From Symsagittifera roscoffensis (Eukaryota > Xenacoelomorpha > Acoela > Convolutidae), in NCBI RefSeq assembly GCF_963678635.1, contig NC_087065.1, forward strand, positions 6,659,209 through 6,723,208: 64,000 bases of DNA, in the 5' to 3' direction. The notes beneath the pieces were generated by a model. That model was not told where the DNA came from. It saw nothing but the letters and a program-made list of their open reading frames with translations, and searched no databases. A program made the translations under genes and the position numbers. Within the stretch, counting starts at the first letter, position 1, and every line of letters begins with the position of its first letter. Below are positions 32,726-45,298 of this stretch, one piece after another.

Positions 32726-33720
32726 GCAACGCAACTGAATCCTTGTCATAAGAAAACCAAGTTTCTGTCATGCGCAGTGGAGAAAAGATGTGAAAGTTTA
32801 TCAGGTTGTTATTCCTGCTACTTAAAATGCGTTTGCAGGAACAGCAGAAACTTGGACTGAGGATATTACCGTACAATGCATATTCGTGATTGAAGAAGCT
32901 AGATCCTGGCGTACGTCATTAAATCGACAACGCAAGTGAACCCTTGTCATCAGAAGCGCAAGGTGGTGCTATCATTCGAGATGAAGAAAAGACGCCGGAA
33001 ATCGCCAGTGAGGGTACTGGTTCTCCTTGGTATATCGGCTGAAACAAAAGGCATTAGAGGCGTAAAACTTTCAGAACGAGAAGAAAGAAGAATTAAATAT
33101 CTAAGCCGATTTGTTTTCACTGTTGATACAAATATGCTCAATGAGTTTTGCCAGGGAAATAATCTCAATTATCTTGGTTGTCGAAAGCTACCACTAAAAA
33201 GAGGAGATATGAATTCTTTTCATGTTGTTTTTTTTCCAATTAATGAAATAGCGTTGCCTTGAAAGGCAAAAATTTGAACTGAGGATCTCAACGTACAATA
33301 CTAATTCCTGAAAAAACGATCTAGATCATGGCGCATGTCACCAAACTGACAACGCAAGTGAATCCTTGTCATAAGAAACGCAAGGTGCTGTCATAAGGAA
33401 TGAAGAAGAGACGCAGGACACAGCCAGTGAGAGTACCGGTTCTCATTGGTACACCAGCTAAATTAGAAAGCATTATGGGCGTGGTGAAACCTTCCAAACG
33501 ATAGCAAAAAAGGCAATATTTTCGAAGCCGATTTGATTTTACTGTTGATACAAATATGCTTACTGGTTTTTGTCGGGGAAATAACATCAGCTAATTTGGT
33601 TGTCGAGAGCTGCCACCCAAAAAAAAAAGAGATAAGAAATCTTTTCATGTTATTTTTCCTTCAAGTGGAAATGCGTTGGCTGGAATTGCAACGACTTGGC
33701 TGAAAGTATAAACCTGCCTC
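32726..33720 (+). repeat. Tandem repeat of about 422 bp, one partial and two near-full units
   Basis: GACAACGCAAGTGAA with the following 300 bp occurs at about 32,926 and again at about 33,348. A shorter related piece begins near 32,728. Units share TTTTCACTGTTGATACAAATATG-like sequence and the block GGTTGTCGA. The second unit has a stop where the first is open, so the 108-residue basic frame in the first unit (KKRRRKSPVRV) is not convincing as a gene. Confidence 0.65.
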
Positions 33721-34099
33721 ACTACTTCCTGAAACTTTCTAAAGTAGTAGTCATCTGTGTGCCTGAAGAAATGCTCTTTCTATTTGAAATAAAATTGAAC
33801 AATTTTGAGTGTACCTTGCCGCTCATGAAAGAATTCTTCTTGCTATCACACAAGCGTGGCTCTTGGATGAAATTAAATTTACGTAAATCTGTATATAAGC
33901 CGCATAATTTCAATCATCTAGGCAACCACCGGCTATTGGATTTTCTACCTAATTTTCATCGAAATAAAATTAATTGTTATGTCAATCAGCAAGATTGGGA
34001 AATTTTATGTCGTTTAACAAACTAACACTTACAGGCTTGTTTTTATGCAAATTCGTTGTATATCGTTGTCCATTCTAATTTGTTTAAATGAAACGGTTA
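33721..34099. other. AT-rich stretch, no supported gene
   Basis: There are short open frames only. The protein MKEFFLLSHKRGSW is of unknown kind. It may be part of the LINE debris on either side. Confidence 0.4.
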
Positions 34100-35400
34100 A
34101 CCTGATTTCTTATCGTTCATTTCATTTTGAATGATGCTACTTTATCGGGAGTTTCAACTATCCAGTTAATTTGTCAAGCAAAGTTTCTGAATTACTATTA
34201 AAATGTATTGAATAAAAGCGTTCCAATCGGAATGATCTGGACCTAGTATATTTTGATCATAATATAAACTTATATTCAGTTTTAATTCTAGAATGGCAAT
34301 TACTCCTCCTCTCAAATTAAATTTCGAGCAAAACGTCTTTGAGATCAAATCTAATACTTGCGAAACAACTGAGTTGGCTTTGTCTGGTTATGCTCTTCAG
34401 GCTAATTGCCCGACAATTATCGTTAACGGTTTATTTGATTCTTTTCAGACCACATCAACCAAAAATGGGATGGAATATGTTTCTGTATGGAATTCGTCAG
34501 TTTTCTCGTGATGGTAGATCTTGGTCCTATAATGCTGATTGCGAAAGGAAATAAACATAGAAAAGAAAACTAGAACGCGTACTTAGAAAAATTACAATCA
34601 GGGAAAATGTGATGTCTAAAGTAGGTAGTTCTTTGCAGAATGGTTTAGTTGAAAAGCACAAGTAGTTCAATCTTTGTAATTTTAAAAGTAAAAGCTCAAA
34701 CACAATGTCTTGATTATAAATGTTTCAATGAATTAATGGAAAATTGCGCAAAAGATTTAATTTTTTTTCGCAATTTATTTTCATTAAAATGTGACTCAAT
34801 TACCAAAAAGAAACAGCAATTTAGAAGATTTATAAGAAATCATCAAGTTAAGTGGTCGGAGCTCGCATTTGTTAATCGAAACATTTACTTGATGTCGTTT
34901 CTAACCGCTGGTGTCTGTTTCACGCGTTTATTTTAGGTTTTTCCACGTCCTCAATCTCGCAAAGAGCTTCCGAGGGGACATTTAAATAGCTGAGATTTGA
35001 TTGGAAGATGTCAAGTTCAGCGAGAAACTATAACTCAATGAACTAATCCCTGACAAAACGATTGGTCCGAATGAAAAACTGTGCTGAATCCGTTTTGGTA
35101 ACTCTATATCATCGATGGTTGCCACCAATCTCTCACCTTTTGGCCAACTTTTTAGTTTTTTTTGTTAAAGTCACTACCGTAGTTATCTTCCTTCTTCTGA
35201 GTTTAAAGTATCGTACTACCGAAGGCCATACATCCTGGCTTAGCCATCTTTGTTGTACCACTCCTCATGCTTTATCTAAAAGGCTTGAGTTTTCCTTTGC
35301 GTCTGTCCAAGCCTTGTTTATCTCTGTCTTTTCTGAGAAGTTTTATTGGAAAAATAAGTAGACCACCTGGTCCAACAAACCCCATCCTCAGGCTCCCAAA
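34100..35400 (+). mobile_element. Third LINE relic (endonuclease to reverse transcriptase pieces)
   Basis: Near 34,156, in one frame, FNYPVNLSS, then LLKCI, NRNDLDLVYF and later SVLI look like the GDFN and LDLV motifs of a LINE endonuclease, with stops between them. A Lys/Arg-rich piece at 34,649-34,936 suits the endonuclease-RT connector. TIGPN and LYHRWLPPISHLL at about 35,060-35,150 resemble the RT entry. The element is heavily decayed. Confidence 0.45.
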
Positions 35401-38400
35401 TTCTCTTAAAATTAATTATTTTGCTATTTTTTAAACAAACTCATTAAAATTTCGAAGGAAATTATTATATTTTATGGAGGCATAACCACGATTTAGTTTC
35501 CAAACTATTTTTTTTTGTTTCGAATTCCATATTAATATAAGAGCTGGGAGCAAAACTGAACTCGTGTTATATAGGCCTCAAAAATTAAATCTCACAAAAC
35601 ACAAAGCACAGCAAAAAACCCACCCTCTCGGTTGAGGCCTCCTCATCCCTGCCACCTTTAGTTTTCTGGGACTATGTCCGCGTATTTGAGTGTTTGTCTT
35701 GCTGAAGTTCCTGGTAAACCGCCCGCAAATTGGATTCCATTTTGCTCTTCTTTTCCGATTTCAAAACTTCGTGATGGTGTTAACAGAGCTCCTCGCTTGA
35801 TTATATGACTCTCAATGTCAGGTACGCCCTGTCTTAGTTAATAATTAACATAGATATTTATCTCCTTTGAAACTCCAATCAAACTTTCTACCGAGTAGGC
35901 TCTATAGCTATCCATGCGGTGTCTGGCAGTCGTATTGCTTATCAAGTCAAGCCACACTACTACTTGGCGCAATTGACGAGCCCCGCTGAGCAAGTTTGCA
36001 AAGTTTTTCCGTGGATTCACATTGAGTTCAACGATAGACACAGAATTGCAGATTTTGGGACAGGAATTGCTTTTTCTCGTCTGTTGGCTTTTCGGACTCG
36101 CTGGTTAAGTGTTCTTCTTATTGGAACATCGATTAAATTTCAAAAACTGGAGCAGTTCTATAAAAATTTTTCCAAATGACAATTGAAACGGCCTAATTGT
36201 ATGTATCACAAGACCAAAAGTTATTTGTGCGTGAAAACAATGATAATAAAAGATGACAAAAAAGCAGCCCAAGAGAATGTCTTTGTTTTTTAATTGATCG
36301 AAACACAAGCATAGAATCCAGAACCACAAATGTATTTGCAGAACTGATGAAAACGGGGCTTCTGACAACTTCGACGGTAAAACCTCTTGTCTCTAAATTG
36401 AAGCTGAAGTGGAAAGTCGGAGGTCATCGAAGCGTACAAAGAGCTCCACCAGCAATACGGGCTTAAACTGAAATGTTGGAGCCCGGTTAGGGAGCACAAA
36501 GAAAAGTTGAACAAAAAAGTTTAAAATAGAAGAAACCGCGGGAACAGACCTTCGCAGACCCGGAAGAGGACAAAGCGAAGCTGGAGGCTGCGGATGCAAA
36601 GCAAAAAGGACAACACGCCTTTTAGAGCTAGGCTAGGTTGGTTGTGTTGTGCGATTCGATCTGTTAGTGCCAGCAACGCAGTTAACACAATGAACTTTCA
36701 GCAGAGTTACCGAGATTTATTCTCAGAAGAAATTTCAGTTGAAATGCTGTGTTCAATTATTCATAAAACCAAGGATAGATGATTACTAGACAGTTAGCAC
36801 AGAGTTTTTCAATCATAGTCTGAAGAAAAATCTTTTTTTTCGAAAAACTAATGTCGTTTGAAAAAAAATCTGATCTGAAATTAGAAATTACAAAAATGTG
36901 ACAGTCTTAGTCAAAAAAGTTGTTTGGAGAGCTTTTTTTTTGAAGAAAATTGGCACGAAATACAAAAAAATATATATAAATCTCATTGATGAATTTTCGA
37001 AAAGTTTTTTAATTTTGATTTTTGGTTATCCAAATGGCGCTACAAAAATCCAAAAAGTAAGCTTACTTGTACTCCTAACGCATTAATTCGAAAAAAGACC
37101 AAAAATTACAAAAAATCAGGCAAAAATCACAAACTTTTTTTCAAGTGAATTCATATCTCGGTCTCAGAATCCTCAGCACAAGAGTTTTTTTCCAAGAAAC
37201 ATGGATAATGCTTCCTTTTTTACTACTAACGTTTTCATTCAGTAGAGATCAATGCCCTGTCCATCGCAGAAGAAAAAACACTTTGCTGTCGCTTAGCTCC
37301 TTTTTCCTGTAAAAAAAATCAGATGGTTGTGAATTTCAATGACGATATTACCGGAGAGCTATTAACCTGCAAAAAAATACAGTTTGAAGGATCAAGGACG
37401 GACCCTTTCTGATCCTCAGTCTCCGTTGAAGAAGCGTCTTCATCATCATCGATACATTTTTCTTAGCAGGTCTTTTCGGCAACGGTTTCTTAGCATTACT
37501 AATGTTGCCATGATTTTCTTCTTTTTCAAATTAGCCGTTTATATTTATGGGCTGATTGTTTTGAAAACATATCATCACCGTCTTTTTTGACCCACTTTTG
37601 GTTGATAACTCGCGCTGACAAAAATGGATAAGGATTGATTTTAGTATGAAAAAAATAGGTTGATTAAATTTAGATTGATTTTAGTATTAAAAAAGTACAA
37701 AGATTGTGTAAATAAGATAAAGATTGATTTGGATCGATTCAAAATCCTTTTAAATTGACCTGAAGCCCCAGCTAAAATGTTGATCCGAATCGTTTTTATA
37801 TCAAATTAAATCCATTTTTTCCAGTTTTAATTTGTTTTTGTTTTAAGGGATTTAAAACAGATTTAAATTGATTTTTTCATTCGAGTTTTATCAGTTTCGA
37901 AATTTTATTGCATTTTTTCATTGCCCATCATTTTTGTTTACATCCATAGCGTATCGTAGCATAAAAAAGACCATATTAAAAGTCCAAAATATCTATAAAA
38001 TTCTATGATTTCTTTGCATATTTTGAGATCGAAAACTGATCTATTTTGACCTTTTTCTTGATTCGTTTCATAAGTTTTCGTTCAATATCTGATTTACATT
38101 TAATATTTGCTATGATTTTGTCGCATATTATCGAGATCAAAATTTAATTTATTTTGACCCTTTTATTGTTTGTTGGATTTTGCCCAAAATCTGGTTTACA
38201 TGGGTTTCTATGGTTTCATTGCGTTTTTTCGAGCTTAATTTCTGATTTAAGTAGATCATTTGATTGAATTTTTTAAAATCTGGCATCTGTGTTCCTACTT
38301 CAATTTTTTTTTGATAAAGAGTATGATTTTTTAGCCGTGTTAGCAAAAAAAATATATTATAGTGAATCTGAGAATCCATCCAATTTGATTCAAATTGGTT

Positions 38401-38970
38401 TTTAGACACTAAAATTGACCCAACGTTTTCAAGAATGATCGATTGAAATCGATTTAAAATCCATTTAAGTTCGTAAAATGTACATTGTTAATAAATCGGC
38501 AGTGCAATTTCCCGTAGGAAATGATGCAATTTCCAATTTCAGTTACTCCGTTTGTCACCGATCAAATCAAACAAACTGGTTCGTGGCAAAAATCTCTTCA
38601 TTTTTCTTGCCTTTTGATAACCTGTTGCCAGTTTTGGGATTTTGGCATTTCCAGTGGTAGTGATCAAACGAGTATTCGCATAAAATGGGGTTGTGGCCGT
38701 TTTGGCAAAAGCGCTGCAATTCTTGTGGGAAATGTTTTCCATCCCTGTAGCTATCGCCTTAAAAAAGATGGTGGAGATCTGTGGAAAGCATGCTTGCGAT
38801 GTGTTATAAGCAATAAATTCTTCAAAAGCTTTTTTCAGTTTTCCAGCATCTGTGTTCAATTCAAAATAAGAATCAGAAAAAAATTTATGACAGTTTTTGA
38901 TAATGTACTCAAGTGAGGTGCGTATGTGTCGCGCCAAAGCTGTCTGGCGCTACTATCCGGCGGCCATTCG
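35401..38970. other. AT-rich non-coding region
   Basis: No gene is supported. Scattered frames of 60-131 codons lack good starts and recognisable motifs. Between 37,620 and 38,470 there are many loose repeats of the type TTGATTTTAGTAT and GATTGATTT, suggesting an old simple repeat. Confidence 0.5.
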
Positions 38971-39331
38971 CATGCGCAAAGGACCGAATGGGCGATAAAC
39001 TGGTGAGCGAAGGACCGAAAACAGAACTAGCCGAAAGTCAATTTTTAAAAAGAATCAATTGCCATTCAATTAAAGTTGATTAAATGAAGCAATATTTCGC
39101 TTCTTTTATAACGAAACCCTTGAAATATAAAATTTGTTCCAATTCGGCGGCGGTCAGTGACAATTTGAAAATTTTGCATATTTCTGCCGTTATTATAATC
39201 GGCCAATATCAATATTCAATCCCTGGAAATGTTCACTTTTATTCAGACTTTTACGCTTTCTTTCCAAGTTTTAGTTTTCTTAAATCTGATTGTCTGATTT
39301 TTATTTTCGCGCATTCGGTCGTTCGCGTATG
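38971..39331. mobile_element. Possible MITE with imperfect inverted ends
   Basis: CATGCGCAAAGGACCGAATG at the left is matched in inverted order by the right end CATTCGGTCGTTCGCGTATG, with about three quarters of positions paired over 30 bp. There is no coding capacity and no clear target-site duplication. The GC-rich ends contrast with the AT-rich inside. Confidence 0.4.
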
Positions 39332-39478
39332 AGGGATTCCACTCTACTCTCCTGCAACATATGCTTTTTGTAACATTCACTCTAAAAGTACACAGCAAAG
39401 GAAAGTCAAAATGTCCCTACTGACGTCTGGCTGGCGTCAGATACCCTAATTATATGTTTTTCAACGTCTCCACTTACA

Positions 39479-40309
39479 CGGGTTGACCTCCATAGACCAA
39501 AAATGTTAATCATACAATTCCATAAACTAAGTCTATGAAAACATTCTAGTCATACAAATTTCATACTTTTTGCTAAAATGGTGTCATCGAATTTTCAATT
39601 TTTTTTTCTTGTTTCGGCATGAGAATTGGTGTATCGTTCTGAAAAAAAAAAGAGAAAAACTGTTCAAAAAAAATTCTAATCATACAATTTTCATATTTTG
39701 AAACTGTATGACTAGAATTTTTTTGATGGCTATGAATTTTTCTGAAATAGCCCCAAAAAATTTTTTGTTTTTTTTTTCAACCGCAAATCGGATTTTGTAC
39801 TCAAACAAACATTTTCATTAAAAAAATTTTCCGACCAAATTTTACTTTTTTGTGTGCATAACGTAGTCCTGGATACACAAAAATGGGATTTTTTCCGTTT
39901 TTCTGGATAATTTTTCTTAACAAAAATGCTAAATCTCCCACTATTTCTTTTGTATGGCATATTTACGTATGCCTTGATCAATAACTGATAATTGAAAAAC
40001 TCAAACTTTGAAAACCATTATCTTGCCAAAATCTAAAAAATTGATGCTTTCAGTATATTACTTGTGTAAGAAAAGTTTTACATTTCAGGTAGTTTCCAAT
40101 GCATTGTAAATGCGAAATGATCAAACTTTTGGTGATTTTTTTTTGGTTTATGGAAAAATGCTAGTCATACAATTTCCATAAACGAAAAATCATTAATCAT
40201 AGACTTTTCATGCAATTTTCTGTGCTAATGGAATTGCATGAAAAGTGTATGACTAGGATTTTTCCATATATGAAAATTGTATGAGTAGCATTTTTGGTCA
40301 ATCCGGGTA
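39479..40309. mobile_element. 831-bp foldback element with GTCATACAATTTTCAT subrepeats
   Basis: The left end CGGGTTGACC and the right end GGTCAATCCGGG are inverted copies. Inside each end lie inverted copies of AAAAATG, TCATACAATT and CTAGTCATACA blocks, and further inverted units at about 40,157-40,275. A related element is at 60,883-62,682. No protein is encoded: a foldback or Helitron-unrelated MITE structure. Confidence 0.65.
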
Positions 40310-42187
40310 GCCACTTAGTTTTGCTGCAATCGAGAGGAAACGAACGCATTTTGAATTCAAGGCTATCAGCCGAACGAAACGGAGCTAACTTAGTTTTTGC
40401 ATATATGCGAGATAACCTAACGTCTGGTAATTACACATTGAATCCATAACAGATGAATTGAACGTTCCTGACTCTTAATTACGCGCTATGAAACAAAATT
40501 TATTAAGATAGAATAAATTAACACGCTCAAAGCACTTCAGCAGTTAACATGTATCAACTTAGCGTGAACAGAATCAAAGTCCTAAAGACTCGGGTCAGGT
40601 ATTTCCCAGATAACTTTGTTATCTATTTATGTTCCTGAAACAGGCGGGTACGGATCTGCTCAAAATCAGTCACTTGACGCTTGTTTGAACACACTGCTTG
40701 GGGAGCTAACAGTCGTATTAACAGCTCAACCTTTCCAATTTAAATGCCTATGTTATCTGTTTCGACGGTTTGTTTGGAAGACTGTTTTTTGTTTTGCCTG
40801 TTTTCGTCCTTTTTGGTTGTTCGACCTTTTGTCATTTTACCCCCAAAAATGGTCCCGTGTTACATTTCTGAGAATTGGAAATTCGCATATCATTTTTGAA
40901 AGAAATTTCATTTTTTCATGTCCCTGACTTTCTCAAACATAATTCACATTAATTCTCCCGAGGGTCATTTCCAATTATTTGACCTGATTACTCTTTCCTA
41001 CTTCAATCGTCAATTTTTACCATTTTTCATGTTTCATCAGACAGAATGACACATATTTCAATACGCTGCGTAGGTATTTTTGTACTATATTCGAACTGCA
41101 GCAAGTCTGCTCACAAAGAGCGAGTCTGAATAACCTGAGGAACAAAATGAGGAATATGCGCGGTCGGGTTGTGTTTCTTTGTTCAGACCAACTTCACAAG
41201 TTTGTGGTACCTCGGAGGATAGAATTTTTGATCTTCATGGCCCCGGTCGGGAGTGCACACCACCATAGTATCCTACCACGAATCTGTATAAACTCCTCGT
41301 TATGAAATTTACAGGCGTGGTGAAATATCCTGCACTACAAAATCGCTTCAAACTGAATTGAGGCAGCGATTGTCTTTAAAAAATTCCATTCACGACTCAA
41401 ATTGTAACATTGAATTTTTAATTTGATCAGCCTAAAATTCATAGTTTTGCCAATACTTAATTTACTAAAAAATTATTTGAGACCAAGTAAATGGCGGCCG
41501 GAATATTCAAGGTTTGGTCCTGATGCACGCAGTCGAGCAGTCTTGATCAGTCTTGTTGCGTTTTCTTGCAATTTTAATTTTTATTGGAATAAACTTTAAA
41601 AACAATTTTTCTGGAGTCTTAGTATTCACAGAAATTTAAAAAAAACACTGACAAAAATACATAACAAGGAATGGAGTTATTAGGTTTTGAACAATTTATA
41701 AGTCAGCAGGCTGCTATAGAATCAGTATAGTTCAAAATGAATTTAATGAAATTAACAAATCAACTAGCAGTTAGTCAAAAGACAAATTCATTAGTGAATT
41801 TAGCGATGTATCATTTTTCTGAATTCCAATAAAAATATCATCGCGCCAAGTAATGATGGTAGCAGGGGAGAACATAGGATTTTCTCGATAGGTGGGGGGA
41901 CGGATTTTCAAAAAAAAATTCTTACATTTTGTCTACCTTTTTTTAGGTCAACCATTTTGATTTTCTGAGCTCCACCAAATCACTATGAAGTCCCTATTTG
42001 ATTAAAATTTTCTGCGCTGCAGGCGATTTTATGAAAAGGCCAAAAAAGCGTTTTTAGGAACTTTTTGGAACATTTTGATCATAAAATTGCGTTTTTTCGG
42101 CGCGCGGTCCCCACTTAAAATTAGTATACTTTGGCGCCGAAATCACCTTTAGAAAAATTTAAGGGTCAGTTAGCCAAATAGAGACTT
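40310..42187. other. Non-coding region, no supported gene
   Basis: AT-rich sequence with only short frames. I see no repeat with a clear partner in the window. Confidence 0.5.
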
Positions 42188-42540
42188 TTGGACCGGCAGG
42201 GGGTCGCATCCTTGGTGGATGGTGCCATCATGAAAGGCTTTTGTTATGATATTATGGAGCGCTACATTTTTTCCGTTACACCACGGTGCCGTTATAATTT
42301 TTTCAACAAATTTTTTTTAAAGCCTTGTGCTTTTTTCAAAAAGATTTTTACAGCCCTTGTTTCGTTACGAGGCAAAAATGTTTCTTTAGTGAAATGTGAG
42401 CGGATTCTGCAAGAACGACGATCTCTTTTTTTCTCTTGTTATTTCGTTTTTTTGATCGTTCCGACAAATTTTTTCATGTTTCAAGACTAGTCTCTGGATT
42501 CCAGAGACCTATACATAACAAATTGTGCGCCTATCTTTCG
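42188..42540. repeat. Diverged relic of the 909-bp repeat family
   Basis: TTACGAGGC, GTGAAATGTGAGCGGATTC, CTCTGGATTCCAGAGAC and AATTGTGCGCCTATC appear in the same order as in the units at 56,049-57,866, but with a large part of the palindrome array missing. The 100-codon frame here is therefore repeat DNA, not a gene. Confidence 0.55.
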
Positions 42541-42663
42541 TAATTTAGTTCATAATTTTACTTGGTATCTTCAGCAGGTAAATAAATCCTCATTACTCAC
42601 TGTTATCATAACCCGGGTCGACTGTTATCTTAAGTTTGGCATATTTGAAATGGCATCAAAAAT

Positions 42664-42669
42664 TTTATT
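42664..42669 (-). terminator. Candidate poly(A) signal of the 499-aa UGT gene
   Basis: AATAAA on the minus strand, about 315 nt after the stop codon. If used, the hairpins at 42,781-42,972 lie inside the 3' UTR. Confidence 0.35.
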
Positions 42670-42780
42670 GAATTTCTGAAAGTATGTAATCAATATAAAC
42701 TTTTAGATGATATAATTGAGAAATTTACACATATGGATTATAAATGCTTTGTTTTAACATCAAGAAGAAACATACGAGAA

Positions 42781-42883
42781 CCTAGGAAAACAAAATTTCG
42801 ATCGATACAATTGATGCTTATTTTCTAAAATCATTACAGAAGATTTGCATCAATGGTGTCGATCGAAATGTAGTTTTCCTAGG
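42781..42883 (-). ncRNA. Imperfect 37-bp hairpin beyond the UGT stop codon (pre-miRNA-sized inverted repeat)
   Basis: 42,781-42,817 and 42,847-42,883 are inverted copies with 33 of 37 positions paired, one mismatch being G-U compatible, and a 29-nt loop. Ends read CCTAGG and the stem core is TTTCGATCGA. The size is that of an animal pre-miRNA, but a MITE remnant is equally possible. Calling it an RNA gene is inference. Confidence 0.35.
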
Positions 42884-42885
42884 TA

Positions 42886-42972
42886 ACTCAAATGGCGTTC
42901 AAAAAACAAATGGTTGTCATGAAACTTCGATGGTCTAAATTTGATGACATGTTTTTCGAACGCCATTTGAGT
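42886..42972. repeat. Second inverted repeat next to the UGT stop codon
   Basis: ACTCAAATGGCGTTC at the left and GAACGCCATTTGAGT at the right pair perfectly, extended by an A-rich/T-rich stretch, with a loop of about 42 nt. It sits 12 nt from the UGT stop codon at 42,985. Confidence 0.7.
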
Positions 42973-42984
42973 GACGACAGCAAA

Positions 42985-45242
42985 TCAATTTTCTTTCTTG
43001 TTAATGTCTACGCTTCTTTTTCTACAACAAAGACAACACAAAATTCCCCAAACCAACCATAACATAATCAGAGCTATCAGAACTATAGCTACTTTGAGAG
43101 CTTGCCAGCCAACGTGAATTCTTGAACAATGAACATGATAGGGTAACTTTTGCCACATTGAAACATGTTTTCTCGATGCAATTTTGTCGACAAATTCGAT
43201 AATTTTTTCATGGTTTTCGTATGATGAAAACTGATTTGCAAGTTTATTCAGGCTTTTTTGGTGAACGGAATAGTTGCCAATTACTTGATCGATAGCTTCT
43301 AAAAGTTTTTCGACCTTGAGTTCTTTTAGTGTTACTCCGACGGATAAACTATCCAGTTTTGCAGCGTTCGCAAATTGCTCGCTAAATTGAGGCAAGAAAA
43401 CTCCAGGAATTTTTCTCGAAACTAGATCAACTATCGACCCTAAGCCACAGTGGCTCACAAAAACTTTGACTTTAGAATTCCCCAGCAAAATAAATTGCGA
43501 CAGGTATCCAGTCAAATAAAGATTGTCCGTTGTTTCCGACAAAACTCCACTTTTTTCTGCAATTTTTTCCAGTCCAAGATCCAGCGACCAAATAAACCTG
43601 TACTTTTTTTGAGCTTTCAATTTAGTCACAATTTCGTTCAAAGAATCTTCGTCCAATTTTGCGTGAGTTCCTAGCGACATGTAAACTACGTCCAAATCGT
43701 TTTTGGAAATCCAGTTTTCGATTTCCGGGTCCAGTTCTGCATACGATTCTTCCTTTCTCAAACCACCAATATAGAGATGTTCAACTTTTTCGTGAGGTTT
43801 TGGGTATATTTTCGGAGAAGTTGGAATCATCATTGGGAATCGATCAGTGTATTCGGTCGTCAAAAACTCTCCTTGGTACTCAAGTTCCGGTAACTTTAAG
43901 GAGTCTCTTTTTTCTTTCAGCCATTGCCAGCTCTTTCTAGCGAAGGGTTTGAACAAGAATAATTCATGCATGGCAAACTTCCATTTATCTTCAATGCACT
44001 CAACTCCACCTGGGGGTAAAAGTATGATACAAGGGTCCTTAAGGTCCTTAATGTGTTTTATCCATAAAGAGACCCATTTCTCTCAGGGTTCTTGAAATGT
44101 TTTTATAGAGAATGGTTTAAAGGTGCGAATAAAGATGTTTTATGTTTAAAAAATGGTTACCGGTAGAAAATCCATTGCATTGGATTAAAAAATTTAAGTA
44201 CTTATTTTGTTCTCCGCTTAATGAGACACCTGAAAACGGGCCTTGTTGGCTTAATGGTGTTCTCCCAAACGATTCTAATTTGTATTTATAAATTTTTATA
44301 AATAACTTTGTAACTAGATATCGTTTGGAAACAATTTATTATTATTTTTATTATTAACCCATGTCTCTTATAAATTTAGGGGACTCGTGTATCTTACTTA
44401 TACCAACCGGGGACGCCAATACTGAGGCCAATGACTGGTAGATCGAATCTTTCGGCTACTGTCAATGTCGACACAATTGCACTGTCAGTTATCAGGATGT
44501 CGAAACGGCTAAATATGAGCAGGTGCAGTTTAACTGGAATAATCACTTCAGCCTAGGGACTTAAGCAAAATCAAGGATTGCGAAAACACCAATTTGTTTT
44601 CCAAAATATCTTTTTTCGGGTGCAGCAATATTAATAATAATTGTTCATAAAAATAAATTTTGCATGGTCTTCGTGACTTTTGAAAACAAAATAGCCTATT
44701 AAATTTTTTGCATACCAACATTACCGAACTGATTTCCCGTGCAAACATTTTCTACATAAAAAAAGCTCGCGTTTAATGTCCTCGTGTATAGATATTTCTT
44801 GTTTCGGATAATCAGCACGCCAAGATTTGGTGAATATAGCTATCTAAATAAAAAATTCTCGTTCTTACCTGTCAACTGGCCGAGAACGATCCTCCAAAAC
44901 TTCGGTCAGTGACTCATACCCGAACTCGTACAACTCAATACGATGCGAGCTCACATTGAAAGAAAACTCCAAACTATCCCTGATTGAATATTCATCAGGC
45001 AAACCGTGGTTTTTGATAACTTCAAAGTTGACGATTTTGCGGAATGATTCTAATTTTTTCTCGCATAACTTTGCAGATTCGAAAACAGTACATTTGTTAG
45101 TTTTGCAAAGTGGGACCAAAAGTGTAGAAATGGTTCCAAAATGGCCGCCATAACAGGGTACGAAGAATAAAATATTCACAGCCGACGCCTCATTAAGCAG
45201 GAAAGCGGCTAAAATTACGCAGAGTTTGTAGACTGAATACAT
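42985..45242 (-). CDS. UDP-glycosyltransferase (UGT), 499 aa, three exons
   Basis: Exons on the minus strand: 45,242-44,869, 44,508-44,408 and 44,009-42,985, joined by GT-AG introns of 360 and 398 nt (donor CAG/GTAAGA; second donor G/GTTGGT; acceptor CCCCCAG). The sum is 1,500 nt, exactly 500 codons with stop. It starts with a signal peptide (VILAAFLLNEASA) followed by NILFFVPCYGGHFG, where the His is the expected catalytic base. The donor-binding signature FVSHCGLGSIVD runs from about residue 342, with HCG where animal UGTs usually have HGG, and ends in PQFSEQFANAAKL. A C-terminal membrane segment of about 25 hydrophobic residues precedes a short basic tail ending KKEN, a KKXX ER-retrieval motif. 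UGTs conjugate lipophilic molecules with a sugar from UDP-sugar in the ER lumen. Substrate unknown. It is a close paralogue of the gene at 53,473-55,248, with high similarity in the N-terminal half. Confidence 0.9.
43972..44868 (-). other. UGT introns 1 and 2 (44,868-44,509 and 44,407-44,010)
   Basis: Both introns are AT-rich. Intron 1 falls inside the codon before RFDIL and has no counterpart in the 491-aa paralogue. Intron 2 falls at GVPG/GVEC. The paralogue keeps the homologous GIPGG uninterrupted. Confidence 0.7.
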
Positions 45243-45284
45243 TTTTTTGCAGCGATAAACGAAAATTCAACGAAACTCAACACG

Positions 45285-45298
45285 TATATATTTTATAC
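45285..45298 (-). promoter_or_regulatory. Candidate TATA box of the 499-aa UGT gene
   Basis: TATAAAATATATA on the minus strand lies 43-56 nt before the ATG at 45,242. Position and match to TATAAA are good, and the predicted 5' UTR would be very short. Confidence 0.5.

Noticed and set aside
35919-36179. 86-codon frame with no stop
   Set aside because: Starts at GTG without an upstream ATG in a sensible context and lacks recognisable motifs.
42188-42490. 100-codon plus-strand frame as a gene
   Set aside because: The DNA is a relic of the 909-bp repeat family and the frame has no start context or motif.
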